29,794 nucleotides of DNA from Clostridiaceae bacterium UBA6110. Lineage in GTDB: Bacteria; Bacillota; Clostridia; Clostridiales; Clostridiaceae. The notes under the pieces are model-generated. The model was given only the letters and a program-made list of their open reading frames with translations, did no database searches and was not told the DNA's origin. Position numbers and translations under genes: made by a program. Shown here piece by piece: positions 14,801 to 21,892 of this stretch (position 1 is the stretch's first letter; every line of letters starts with the position of its first letter). The DNA is taken from assembly GCA_002428415.1 (NCBI GenBank), contig DIWI01000096.1, positions 1-29,794 of the forward strand, written 5' to 3'.

Positions 14801-16679
14801 TTGCAGATAGCCTGAAGAGCAGGTATATTTCCACAGTCTCGGTTTCAGGTCTGATCTTATGGGTCCTTTTCTTAAGGGTTCCGATGAAGCTGTCAGAAAA
14901 CGCGCCAGTCATGTCCTGGGAGGTCAGCACCTCAAGTGCTGCAAGCCTTTGTATGAAGGTGCCCGATAGCATGTCTGTAAGGTATTTCTCCATGACGCTC
15001 GCATCACATGGTATGTGTCTGAGGGATCCTGCAAGGAAAAGGGATGTGTCCTCGTTCTTGAGTGATACGGCAGTATAGCTTCGCATGACAACCTCTGAAT
15101 ACTCACATACCCTTGATTCAGGAAGGGCATTGAACAGCGACTGCATTATGCCGCCAAGTGAATATCCGAGAAAGAACCTGTGGCTCTCTATGGTGTTGTG
15201 GTCAGGGTAAAGCAGGCTCTTCAGCGTTGAATCGAGCAGGTCCTTCCCCTTTACCATGGAGGAAGGCTGTGTTTCCTCAAGAGGCAGCTCTTTCCTGTAA
15301 TCCTCGTCGAAGGTTCCGATGAGCCTTCCGATTATCTCGCTTGAATGATGCCTTATGTCATCTTCAGGATGGACGAGGTTCTCCTTGAGGAAGCTGATTA
15401 CCTGAAGCTTCTGGTTCTGGGTCAGGTATGTTGAATACTCCTCGAGGATCCTTATGTACTCCCTTAAATCCCTCCAGTCCCGCAGGCTTCTGGCCTCTTC
15501 AAGCATTGACTCCATGGAGAACTCGTTCCTCAGCTGCCACATGACCCTTATGTTATGGTCGATGGCATGATACTTAAGCCTGTCTACTATTTCCGTACCG
15601 AAGCACAGGCTGGCGTTCTTGAGTGTTCCAGGGACCGGGTCTGGTGCCGCATAGGGGTCAGTGACAACACCCAGCGTCTTCAGATATTCCTCGAAGTCCT
15701 TGAGCTTGGCATATACCTTTTCGTATCTTCTCCTTTTGGCATCATCAACGTTGTCCAGCTTGTCAAGGATCACCGCGAACGAATCATCAAGGTCGTAGAT
15801 GTACATGGTGTCTTTTCCGTCTGCTTTCCTGTTCTTTACCCTGAAGTCAGAGTATATGAGAATAAGGGCCTCCAGGGACAGGTTCTCAAGCTCAAGGTCC
15901 CAGGTCGAATGGTTGACCGCTATGTTCCTTATGTAGTTTATCCCATGCTTCTTGAACCATATGTCTGAATAGTAATAGTGGAGATAGGGTACTCTGCCCA
16001 TTTCATTATGCTTCACCCCGTATTTCCCGATATCGTGTCCTGCCAAGGCTCCCGATACCCTGCCAAGGTCTATGGTGAGTCCGAGGGTCTTGAGCTGCCT
16101 TGCTATCCTCATGCCGACATGATGCACTCCTGCCACATGGTCAAGGGTGTTGAAGCCGAAGAGCTCCCTTGAAAGCTTCATGATCTCAAGGATGTGGTCT
16201 TCCTCCATGGCCCTCATGAATTTGCCGTACTCGTCCTCCTCCAGGGCTTCATACTCGTCTTTTGTCAGGAATGCGAAGCTGTGCACGACGTGGAACTCCC
16301 CGGAACCGCTCTGGGATTCCAGCCTGCCAAGCTCCCTGTATGCTGCAGCGTAGATGGATGCGAAGTCTGATTCCGCCTGGCTGAATTCTCTGTCCCTTGA
16401 ATCCTTGAAGGCCTTTTTTACCAAATATTCGTATATGTCTTTAAGGTCCATGTCAGGAACATCCATAATCTGTGAAAGATGTCCTTTAACCATGCCAAGG
16501 AGTGTACCGCCTGAAAAGTCGAGAAGGTTTGACAGGCTGTGCAGGTCCTTGATAAAGGTCTTGTCCGACGAAAGGAACAAGGCTGCATCCCTGCCCGGCC
16601 CCAGCCGCTTTAAAAATGCAGGAGAAGTAAGCCTTTTCCTGATGTTGTCCTGGAATTCCCTGTTCTGAGATTTTCCCAT
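11865..16679 (-). CDS. Giant multidomain HD / nucleotidyltransferase / PRTase-like protein
   Basis: A 1604-residue protein with no signal peptide or membrane helices, so cytoplasmic. About 180-300 is an HD phosphohydrolase-like domain (HHVGMRIA, GALAGHDIGKYG with H215/D216, and IYSDFR for a later Asp). About 400-900 is Leu-rich and helical and may be HEAT/ARM-like. About 905-1080 is a nucleotidyltransferase: GTFDPFTISH (915-924; Thr-x-x-His as in PPAT) and ISSTQIR at its end. About 1150-1250 looks GNAT-like (KPVGLSMFHWA, ILTETLSFA-type helices). Around 1414-1420 PVILVDT resembles the PRPP loop of type I phosphoribosyltransferases, followed by LHKGYR. ATG 16679 has GGGGGG 8 bases upstream; an in-frame GTG at 16703 has no ribosome site. 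The NadD plus HD pairing recalls the neighbouring nadD-yqeK genes of Firmicutes. First gene of the operon; substrate unknown. Confidence 0.82.
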   Translation of the reverse strand: MGKSQNREFQDNIRKRLTSPAFLKRLGPGRDAALFLSSDKTFIKDLHSLSNLLDFSGGTLLGMVKGHLSQIMDVPDMDLKDIYEYLVKKAFKDSRDREFSQAESDFASIYAAAYRELGRLESQSGSGEFHVVHSFAFLTKDEYEALEEDEYGKFMRAMEEDHILEIMKLSRELFGFNTLDHVAGVHHVGMRIARQLKTLGLTIDLGRVSGALAGHDIGKYGVKHNEMGRVPYLHYYYSDIWFKKHGINYIRNIAVNHSTWDLELENLSLEALILIYSDFRVKNRKADGKDTMYIYDLDDSFAVILDKLDNVDDAKRRRYEKVYAKLKDFEEYLKTLGVVTDPYAAPDPVPGTLKNASLCFGTEIVDRLKYHAIDHNIRVMWQLRNEFSMESMLEEARSLRDWRDLREYIRILEEYSTYLTQNQKLQVISFLKENLVHPEDDIRHHSSEIIGRLIGTFDEDYRKELPLEETQPSSMVKGKDLLDSTLKSLLYPDHNTIESHRFFLGYSLGGIMQSLFNALPESRVCEYSEVVMRSYTAVSLKNEDTSLFLAGSLRHIPCDASVMEKYLTDMLSGTFIQRLAALEVLTSQDMTGAFSDSFIGTLKKRTHKIRPETETVEIYLLFRLSARLGDPSRRKALSDELEKRRPEISAIYLANLKSATHWIVKRVSIRLLLYYTLTGDGTMALNNAIHLCNLLKVSAIESVRRTAGNTLLALMGRLSPNERNEVSVELLRALEIEGHRFTEYIPKPLGKSLLFLPAKEFDEIIDDLLQKVKTSTSSVRSLILKTLGTSLESFIEFGFRDLKLSDEEKTERIKNMARVLLYGLSDYDPLTIRSSFTTIGKVLFASGMVSDEHKRQLFDMIGKKLLTLLSHDDRNLLFLAQSAGLNHIYRFMSGYIHDHGDLKLTEAKRYAFFPGTFDPFTISHRNIAILIRDLGYEVYLAIDEFSWSKKTLPNKVRRSILNMSTAGELGLYLYPEDMPMNLSNSEDIRMLKDSFNGEVSMVCGSDVVENASSYKRPPSEDSIHSLKHLVFERSRGRSSKRKIRSILSDVTFLDLPKDLKEISSTQIRVNIDENRDISSLIDPLAQKYIYTNGFYQKTPVEKTLLQMSFLEKKIVPAYDEELDSEIKILFGDDSETIRSLVKSNYSRPSGRVLILKDMNTGKPVGLSMFHWARSENILVEVGEPGLANLVREKNQGRIIVLDGFFTDPPDRLRNYKQILLTETLSFATSRDYEYALYLPKHALLNDMGFNSIMEHCNFKKLSDDHPLLFVDMRTPLVLNLDIDNILKDPFRTNQKLAAAISTARGRLQKAICGLFPGTLLIPYEPLMLHQGMIQKICRENGVSMKVTEPRTLGDLMCVPYGDILDRELIPNTVTKSLHTEKYFNSDMKDFTIKEVPFYLSLEDQVRTLASFKRPVILVDTLLHKGYRMKALNPLLKKEGIEVRKIITGILSARGLDLMAHKGYAVDSVYYIPRLKVWFNEIDLYPFIGGNALWRGSFPERNLIPSVNLILPYTSPNFILEAGNEALFELSRVSIESSLEILKVLEEEFHKYYERKLTLSSLGHVFTMPRVPDKGKDIAYDLSRSPSSYLESDLEQLMRYDRLIR

Positions 16680-16723
16680 AGAGATTGCCCCCCAAAAGCG
16701 CACGATATTCTCTGTTCCCCTCT

Positions 16724-16729
16724 ATTATA
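16724..16729 (-). promoter_or_regulatory. Candidate -10 of the giant-protein operon
   Basis: On the minus strand a perfect TATAAT lies 45 bases ahead of the start at 16679. The -35 at 17 bases (ATGCAA, 16747-16752) is weak. The divergent promoter for the gene at 16807 lies immediately beyond. Confidence 0.4.
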
Positions 16730-16757
16730 TCCTGATAAAAGCTCCTTTGCATTTTAA

Positions 16758-16785
16758 TTGTCCTTTAATCGAAGGGCGGTATAGT
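16758..16785 (+). promoter_or_regulatory. Candidate sigma-A promoter for the membrane protein / DUF4097 pair
   Basis: TTGTCC (16758-16763), a 16-base spacer and TATAGT (16780-16785) lie just before the ribosome site GGAGGGC (16794-16800). Confidence 0.5.
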
Positions 16786-16806
16786 CATTGTATGGAGGGC
16801 AGAGCT

Positions 16807-17163
16807 ATGTATGATGACAGGAACAAAAGAGATAAAGACAGATTCATAAAGGGACTGATCATCGCCTTCGTGCTTATGGTAGTGGGGCCTGCCGTTTTCG
16901 GCATCATCGGGTCCATAATCATAGCACTCCTTTCAGTGTCCTTCGGGCTGCTTGTTGCGGCCCTGGCCCTCATAGCATCACCACTCCTTATACTTCTTCT
17001 GCCGGGTACGATCCTTCTGGGATTGCCGGCTGCAGCTCTATTTTTCATAGGGATAGGGGTATTGGCCCTTTTCGTCCTGAGCTTTACGCTTGTAATAAGG
17101 ATCATAAAGACAATTGTCTTGGCGATAGTTGGAATCATAAAGAGCATTTTCGGAAGATTTTAG
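16807..17163 (+). CDS. Small integral membrane protein (3 helices)
   Basis: A 118-residue protein with a charged N-terminus (MYDDRNKRDKDRF) followed by hydrophobic stretches at about 15-40, 42-65 and 70-105, and a basic amphipathic tail. Gly/Ile/Leu-rich with a PLLILLLPGTILLGLPAAA stretch. It resembles the membrane half of DUF1700-type proteins, which commonly precede DUF4097 genes, but lacks their soluble N-terminal part. ATG 16807 follows GGAGGGC by 6 bases; earlier in-frame starts have no ribosome site. The next gene starts 12 bases downstream, so the two form one unit, probably acting at the cell envelope. Function unknown. Confidence 0.75.
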   Translation: MYDDRNKRDKDRFIKGLIIAFVLMVVGPAVFGIIGSIIIALLSVSFGLLVAALALIASPLLILLLPGTILLGLPAAALFFIGIGVLALFVLSFTLVIRIIKTIVLAIVGIIKSIFGRF

Positions 17164-17175
17164 GAGGAAATGGCA

Positions 17176-18123
17176 ATGGATACTTTCAAAAAAATAGTTC
17201 TCGTCTGCCTTGTAGTTGCTTCAGTATCGTTCGGCATAGGAGCATGGATATTCTACGAGTCAGGATTCAGCATAAATGAGTTCGGAAGCCAGATTGCGAA
17301 ATTCCTTGAATCAGGGAACCTTCCGATAATCGGGGATAATACGCTTACTAAGGAATTTTCGAGGACTTACACATTTTCCATTGATGAAGCCAGGGAAATT
17401 TCAGTGGATACATCAATCGGTGACGTAACAGTCATCAGTCATGATGGTGATGAAGTTGTGGTGGATATTACGGGAAGAGTATCCAGTGGCTACACGGGAA
17501 CACTTGAGACCGCATTTTCAAGGGATGGAAAGGTTACGGTTGAAGTACTTAAGGATTCAAGCCTTTCGGGCCTTCTCGGGCAGAATGAGGCGAAGATAGT
17601 GATCAGTATCCCAGACACAGCACTTGAAGCCATGTCAGTGTCATCCGTATCGGGAAAGGTGGACATCGATGGAATTGAGGCAGGATCGCTCAGGATGAAG
17701 ACAGTTTCCGGGAGCATCGAGCTGTCAGGAATCGAGGCTATAAGGCTGGATGCCGGAAGTGTATCAGGGAGCATTGCAGCTGACGGCTCGTTCGGAATAG
17801 ACGGGACAGACATATCAACTACATCAGGAAGGGTGGAGCTTATCGGGACCGAAGGCAGCTTCAAAGTCAATACCGTTTCTGGCGATGTTTCGATTGAAGC
17901 TTCTGAAGTCAGGGGCGGGGACATTGTAACTGTATCAGGCGGCGTCACCATAGAGCTTCCCGAAGGGCAGTTCTCCTACGATCTGGGCTCGGTATCAGGG
18001 AAAATCAGGGTGTCAAAAAATGGCAGCGTGATCGAGAGCGCTGGGTCTTCAAAGGAAAATACCGCTTCAGCTCCTCTATACAAGGTGAAGACCGTATCCG
18101 GAGGCATATCAATAAGTCAATGA
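17176..18123 (+). CDS. Membrane-anchored DUF4097 beta-helix-like protein
   Basis: A 315-residue protein with one N-terminal membrane segment (about 5-25, IVLVCLVVASVSFGIGAWIF) and a large outer domain. From about 75 to the end it shows the DUF4097 pattern: repeated VSG turns every 18-25 residues (SSVSGKVDI, KTVSGSIEL, GSVSGSIAA, TTSGRVEL, NTVSGDVSI, VTVSGGVTI, GSVSGKIRV and KTVSGGISI). This suggests a right-handed beta-helix or stacked sheet on the outer face. Related proteins (LiaG/adhesin-like) sit in cell-envelope stress operons. ATG 17176 is 8 bases after AGGAGG; ATG 17170 is only 2 bases away. Coupled to the small membrane protein upstream. Confidence 0.87.
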   Translation: MDTFKKIVLVCLVVASVSFGIGAWIFYESGFSINEFGSQIAKFLESGNLPIIGDNTLTKEFSRTYTFSIDEAREISVDTSIGDVTVISHDGDEVVVDITGRVSSGYTGTLETAFSRDGKVTVEVLKDSSLSGLLGQNEAKIVISIPDTALEAMSVSSVSGKVDIDGIEAGSLRMKTVSGSIELSGIEAIRLDAGSVSGSIAADGSFGIDGTDISTTSGRVELIGTEGSFKVNTVSGDVSIEASEVRGGDIVTVSGGVTIELPEGQFSYDLGSVSGKIRVSKNGSVIESAGSSKENTASAPLYKVKTVSGGISISQ

Positions 18124-18151
18124 AATAACAATGTTCATAATTTGTTCACAA

Positions 18152-18181
18152 TTGTCATTGCAAATTTCCTTATAATATAAG
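18152..18181 (+). promoter_or_regulatory. Candidate promoter of the ferredoxin gene
   Basis: TTGTCA (18152-18157) with an 18-base spacer to TATAAG (18176-18181). An overlapping TATAAT at 18171-18176 would leave only 13 bases. The whole region is AT-rich and lacks other genes. Confidence 0.4.
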
Positions 18182-18206
18182 TATCACGTGAAAGGGGGAA
18201 TATAAT

Positions 18207-18395
18207 ATGAAAGCATTTGTAGATCAGGATCTCTGTATCGGCTGTGGAGTTTGTGCAAGCGTTGCTCCTTCAGTGTTCGATATGAACGACGATGGAAAGG
18301 CTTTTGCTGTTGCAGACGAGGTTGACGGAGCAGACGTTGACGCTGCGAAGGAAGCTGCTGACAGCTGCCCGACATCAGCAATAACAGTCGAGTAA
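18207..18395 (+). CDS. Single-cluster [4Fe-4S] ferredoxin
   Basis: A 62-residue soluble electron carrier. It has CIGCGVC (C10, C13, C16) near the start and SCPTSAITVE (C54) at the end, the four ligands of one [4Fe-4S] cluster. The second set of four Cys found in 2[4Fe-4S] clostridial ferredoxins is absent; the middle is an acidic insert. This is the Thermotoga/Bacillus-type small ferredoxin. ATG 18207 follows AGGGGG by about 8 bases. It has its own promoter region and terminator. It could serve redox enzymes elsewhere in the genome, possibly the flavodiiron protein, but nothing here proves a partner. Confidence 0.95.
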   Translation: MKAFVDQDLCIGCGVCASVAPSVFDMNDDGKAFAVADEVDGADVDAAKEAADSCPTSAITVE

Positions 18396-18407
18396 GTAAC
18401 AGGCAAG

Positions 18408-18433
18408 GAGACCTTCGGGGTCTCTTTTCTTTT
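18408..18433 (+). terminator. Intrinsic terminator after the ferredoxin gene
   Basis: A 6-bp stem GAGACC (18408-18413) with GGTCTC (18419-18424), with TTCG inside the loop, is followed by TTTTCTTTT. Confidence 0.8.
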
Positions 18434-18482
18434 GTCCTTTTTTGGGGTATAGTCTAATGTAGATTCGATTTTGGAGGACAGT

Positions 18483-19712
18483 ATGGGCTTTTTCAACAGA
18501 AACCATTTATTCAGGCTGATGCTTGCAGCAACATTCCTTGTTCCGCTGGTACCGATGTATATCACGCCGGCTCTTTTTGTGCCGGTTATAATATTCTATC
18601 TCCTTTATACAAGGAAAAACCCTGATGCATATGCAAGAATGAGAAGGTCCCTTGCCGAAATCAGGAGGTCAAGGTTCTCCCTGGCTTTCATGCTCCTTGC
18701 AGTATGGTCGCTTGTATCTGTCGTCTACTCGGATGACAAGGCCATGTCACTTGCAGGGGCTGCCATCTACGCCAGTGCATTCGCTGCCTTCTTTATTCTG
18801 AAGTTCGAGCTTAACAGGCCGTTCCATACCAAGATGGTGCTGAGGACATACATAACCTCCGTGGTTGTTGTTTCAGCATACCATGTGCTTCAGCTTGTTT
18901 ATTTCGTCTTCTTCAGTCCTAAGCCATTCGTAAGGACTGAGCATACATCCTTCATCGAGCACGGGAACATCCTGGCCTGCTACATGCTAATAGCCCTTTT
19001 CCCTATGGTAGTGATGGCTGTAAGGGCCAGAAAGAAAGACCTGAGGCTTTCTCTATGGTATGCGTTTGTATCAGCTCTTATTACCGGGTCAGTTTTCCTG
19101 ACAGGTTCCAGGGCAGGTATGCTTGGAGTGTTCCTCGGCATACTTACGCTTGCATTCTACAGCTCGAGGAAGTTCCTGGTCGTACTCATACCGGCATCCT
19201 TCATGCTGATGGTAGTGCCATATTCAAGGAGCAGGATACTCGACATATTCAGCTATGAGCAGAACTATTCGAGGTTAAGGATATGGAAGGCTGCTCTATA
19301 TATGGCGAAGGAGCACCCGATACTTGGAATAGGCCTCAACAGCTTTTTCCACGAGTATCCGGGATATGTGGCGCGATTTCCGGAGCTGAACAACCCCTAC
19401 GACAACAACGTGGTCTATCATGCTCACAATGCGCTCTTCAACATTCAGGCCGAGCTTGGCATACCAGGTATGATTCTGCTTATGCTTATGCTTGTTGCCA
19501 TGTACAGGAGCCTTGTAAGGTATCTTGGTTCTGACAAGGTGTGGAAAGATGGAATATCCTTCTATTCAGGGTTTGCAGTTTCCATGATAGTGTTTGTTTT
19601 CCTTAATCTAATCGACAACTATTCACTTACGCCAAAGATAATATGCACGATTGCAATCCTTGCGGGCGTGATGCACGGCGATGCCAGAAACAAGGGTATG
19701 CTTCACTTTTAG
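18483..19712 (+). CDS. O-antigen ligase/polymerase family membrane protein
   Basis: A 409-residue protein with about ten to twelve membrane segments and a large outer loop between the last groups of helices (about 250-320). In that loop YSRLRIWKAALYMAKEHPI and GIGLNSFFHEYPGYV, then VVYHAHNALFNIQAELGIPG, match the Wzy_C signature of O-antigen ligases and polysaccharide polymerases, including the conserved HNxxL motif. Gram-positive members join polysaccharide or teichoic-acid-like chains at the outer face of the membrane. The substrate is unknown; no glycosyltransferases lie nearby. ATG 18483 follows GGAGGA (18473-18478); a TTG at 18471 falls within that site. Followed by the nuclease gene after 23 bases. 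Confidence 0.88.
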   Translation: MGFFNRNHLFRLMLAATFLVPLVPMYITPALFVPVIIFYLLYTRKNPDAYARMRRSLAEIRRSRFSLAFMLLAVWSLVSVVYSDDKAMSLAGAAIYASAFAAFFILKFELNRPFHTKMVLRTYITSVVVVSAYHVLQLVYFVFFSPKPFVRTEHTSFIEHGNILACYMLIALFPMVVMAVRARKKDLRLSLWYAFVSALITGSVFLTGSRAGMLGVFLGILTLAFYSSRKFLVVLIPASFMLMVVPYSRSRILDIFSYEQNYSRLRIWKAALYMAKEHPILGIGLNSFFHEYPGYVARFPELNNPYDNNVVYHAHNALFNIQAELGIPGMILLMLMLVAMYRSLVRYLGSDKVWKDGISFYSGFAVSMIVFVFLNLIDNYSLTPKIICTIAILAGVMHGDARNKGMLHF

Positions 19713-19735
19713 ACTGACATCAGAGAGGACAGAAC

Positions 19736-20296
19736 ATGCGAAGAAAAATAGGGAATATCCTGTACCTGATCCTTGCTGCTGCGATTCTATTGCCCATGGT
19801 CCTCGATTTCATATCGACTAACACCTATAGTGATTCCATACCGTCTGGATTCAGTGAGGCATATGTCACCTCAGTCTCTGACGGAGATACGATAAGGCTT
19901 TCAGACGGAACGGCAGTAAGGCTTATCGGGGTCAATACTCCTGAGACATCAGGGGAAATCGAGCTGTATGGAGCTGAAGCCAAGGCCTACACAAAAATGA
20001 TGCTTGAAGGCAGGAAAGTGTACCTCGAGAAGGATACTTCTGAAACGGATGCATATGGAAGGCTTCTGCGGTATGTATGGCTTAAGCTGCCTGACAAGGT
20101 AAATGATGAGGCAATAGATGGATATCTGTTCAATGCAATCCTTGCAGGCGGAGGATATGCCCAGCCCTATGAGTTCCCACCTGACTCGAGATATGCTGAT
20201 AGGATCATGATTCTTGCAAGGACTGCGCGCAATGAGGGGAAGGGCCTCTGGGGCATTTCGAGGCAGGGGACAACCAAAGGCACCTACGTACCATGA
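19736..20296 (+). CDS. Membrane-anchored thermonuclease (SNase-like) family protein
   Basis: A 186-residue protein with an N-terminal hydrophobic segment (about 5-25) that may be an uncleaved anchor or signal. The SNase domain follows: VTSVSDGDTIRLSDG (about 43-57), RLIGVNTPET (catalytic Arg and Glu) and DAYGRLLRYVWL (second catalytic Arg). It ends with ARTARNEGKGLWG, typical of the family. It is expected to cut DNA or RNA outside the cytoplasmic membrane with Ca2+. It starts 23 bases after the O-antigen-ligase-like gene with GAGAGGA before the ATG, so the two are probably co-transcribed, although no functional link is known. A terminator follows. Confidence 0.9.
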   Translation: MRRKIGNILYLILAAAILLPMVLDFISTNTYSDSIPSGFSEAYVTSVSDGDTIRLSDGTAVRLIGVNTPETSGEIELYGAEAKAYTKMMLEGRKVYLEKDTSETDAYGRLLRYVWLKLPDKVNDEAIDGYLFNAILAGGGYAQPYEFPPDSRYADRIMILARTARNEGKGLWGISRQGTTKGTYVP

Positions 20297-20329
20297 GATT
20301 TATGTGAAGAATGTATTAATTTTTAGGGA

Positions 20330-20364
20330 AGCCCTGTTTCCAATTGTTGGAAACAGGGCTTTTC
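20330..20364 (+). terminator. Intrinsic terminator after the nuclease gene
   Basis: A perfect 13-bp stem (20330-20342 with 20348-20360, loop ATTGT) is followed by TTTC. The T-tract is short but the stem is strong. A TATAAT at 20413-20418 a little downstream is the likely -10 of the next unit. Confidence 0.75.
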
Positions 20365-20456
20365 AGAGCCTTCGGGTATTTTCATACTATTCTAAATATG
20401 CATAAAGGACCGTATAATTGAATCAAAGCAAAGAGCTTGCAATGGGAGGGATTGAG

Positions 20457-21824
20457 ATGGAATACATGTTTCCTGAGAAGTTCTTTTTCGGTGCAGCAGC
20501 GTCAGGACCGCAGACAGAGGGTACGGCAGGCAAGAAGGGCATGGACATCTATGAGTTCTGGTACGAGAGCGAGCCTGAAGACTTTTATCATATGGTGGGA
20601 CCGAAGATCGCCTCGGATTTCTATCACAGATACATTGAGGATATCGGCCTTATGAAGGAGATGGGGCTGGATTCCTACAGGACCTCCATAGAGTGGTCGA
20701 GGCTCATTCCGGAGGGAACCGGTGATGTAGACCCTGAAGCCGTGGATTTCTACAACAGAGTGATAGATGAACTGAAGAAGCAGGGCATAGAGCCATATAT
20801 CAACCTTTTCCACTTTGACCTCCCGGTTAAGCTGCAGAAAATAGGAGGATGGGAATCAAGGAAGACAGTTGATGCCTATGTCGATTATGCAAGGGTCTGC
20901 TTTGACCTTTTTGGTGACAGGGTCAAAAACTGGTTCACCTTCAGCGATCCTCTGGTACCTGCAGAGCAGGGCTATGTGGAGGGCAATCACTATCCGAAGG
21001 TAAGGAACCTGAAAAGGGCTGTACAGGTAGCCTACAACATGATTGTAGCCCATGCCTCGGCTGTGGAAGCCTTCAGGGAGATGGGCACAGGTGGGGAGAT
21101 CGGAGTTATCATGAACCTGAGCCAGGTATATCCGAAATCTGGTTCTAAGGAGGACATTGAAGCCGCCGAGGCCTGCGACCTGTTCATAAACAAGGCGTTC
21201 CTGGACCCGGTGCTAAAGGGGGAATTCCCTGAAAAGCTTGTTCAAATGCTTGAAAGAAGCGAGATACTTCCGGAGGTCAGGGATGGGGACAAGGAGCTTA
21301 TCGCACGTAACAGGGTCGACATCCTCGGGATAAGCTATTTCAAGCCCAGAAGGGTCATGGCACCAGCAGACAGGCTCCAGGAAGGGCTCAACTACTATTT
21401 CGTCAATTACAGGATGCCAGGCAGGCGCATGAATGTATACAGGGGCTGGGAAATCTATGAGAAGGGCATTTATGACCTTCTGACCGACCTCCGGCTCCAT
21501 TACGGCAATCCGGCATGCTTCATAGCAGAAAACGGCATAGGGGTAGAGAATGAGGAGAGGTACCGGCTTGACGGGGAGATCCATGACACCTACAGGATCG
21601 ACTACATCAGGAATCATCTGAAGTGGATACTGAAGGCCCTGGAGGAAGGCTCTGACTGCAGAGGCTACCATGCCTGGTCATTTACCGACAACTGGTCATG
21701 GAACAACGGCTTCAAGAACAGATATGGATTCGTGGCTATAGATACTGCAACACTGAAAAGGACGGTAAAGCTTTCCGGCGAATGGATCAAGGAAGTCACA
21801 AGGGACAAAGGCTTTTCAGATTGA
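20457..21824 (+). CDS. GH1 family protein with altered acid/base motif
   Basis: A 455-residue glycoside hydrolase family 1 protein of normal length. Family features are present: ASGPQTEG near the start, LFHFDLP (118-123), TSIEWSRLIP, the nucleophile E358 in FIAENGIG, and SFTDNWSWNNGFKNRYGF at the end. The acid/base motif, normally TFNE, reads WFTFSDP: S163 and D164 replace the conserved Asn and catalytic Glu. The phosphate-binding Ser/Lys of 6-phospho-glycosidases is absent from the C-terminal loop (NGFKNRYG). It may be a weakened hydrolase, a transglycosidase, or a phosphorylated-sugar-binding protein, and was probably derived from a beta-glucosidase. ATG 20457 follows GGGAGGG by 6 bases. 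It heads a two-gene unit with the next GH1 gene. Confidence 0.9.
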   Translation: MEYMFPEKFFFGAAASGPQTEGTAGKKGMDIYEFWYESEPEDFYHMVGPKIASDFYHRYIEDIGLMKEMGLDSYRTSIEWSRLIPEGTGDVDPEAVDFYNRVIDELKKQGIEPYINLFHFDLPVKLQKIGGWESRKTVDAYVDYARVCFDLFGDRVKNWFTFSDPLVPAEQGYVEGNHYPKVRNLKRAVQVAYNMIVAHASAVEAFREMGTGGEIGVIMNLSQVYPKSGSKEDIEAAEACDLFINKAFLDPVLKGEFPEKLVQMLERSEILPEVRDGDKELIARNRVDILGISYFKPRRVMAPADRLQEGLNYYFVNYRMPGRRMNVYRGWEIYEKGIYDLLTDLRLHYGNPACFIAENGIGVENEERYRLDGEIHDTYRIDYIRNHLKWILKALEEGSDCRGYHAWSFTDNWSWNNGFKNRYGFVAIDTATLKRTVKLSGEWIKEVTRDKGFSD

Positions 21825-21837
21825 AAGATGAATGACT

Positions 21838-21865
21838 GGGGAGGCAATAATTAGCTTGCTTCCCC
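21838..21865 (+). other. Hairpin between the two plus-strand GH1 genes
   Basis: Ten pairs form between 21838-21847 and 21856-21865 (one G-T). The following sequence is TTCAAATG rather than a T-run, so this is more likely an mRNA processing or stability element than a full terminator. Confidence 0.5.
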
Positions 21866-21892
21866 TTCAAATGATGAATCAAGGAGGAAATT

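Noticed and set aside
20418..20456. Longer start (TTG at 20418) for the first GH1 gene
   Set aside because: No ribosome site precedes it and it overlaps the likely -10; ATG 20457 has GGGAGGG at proper distance and matches the family N-terminus.
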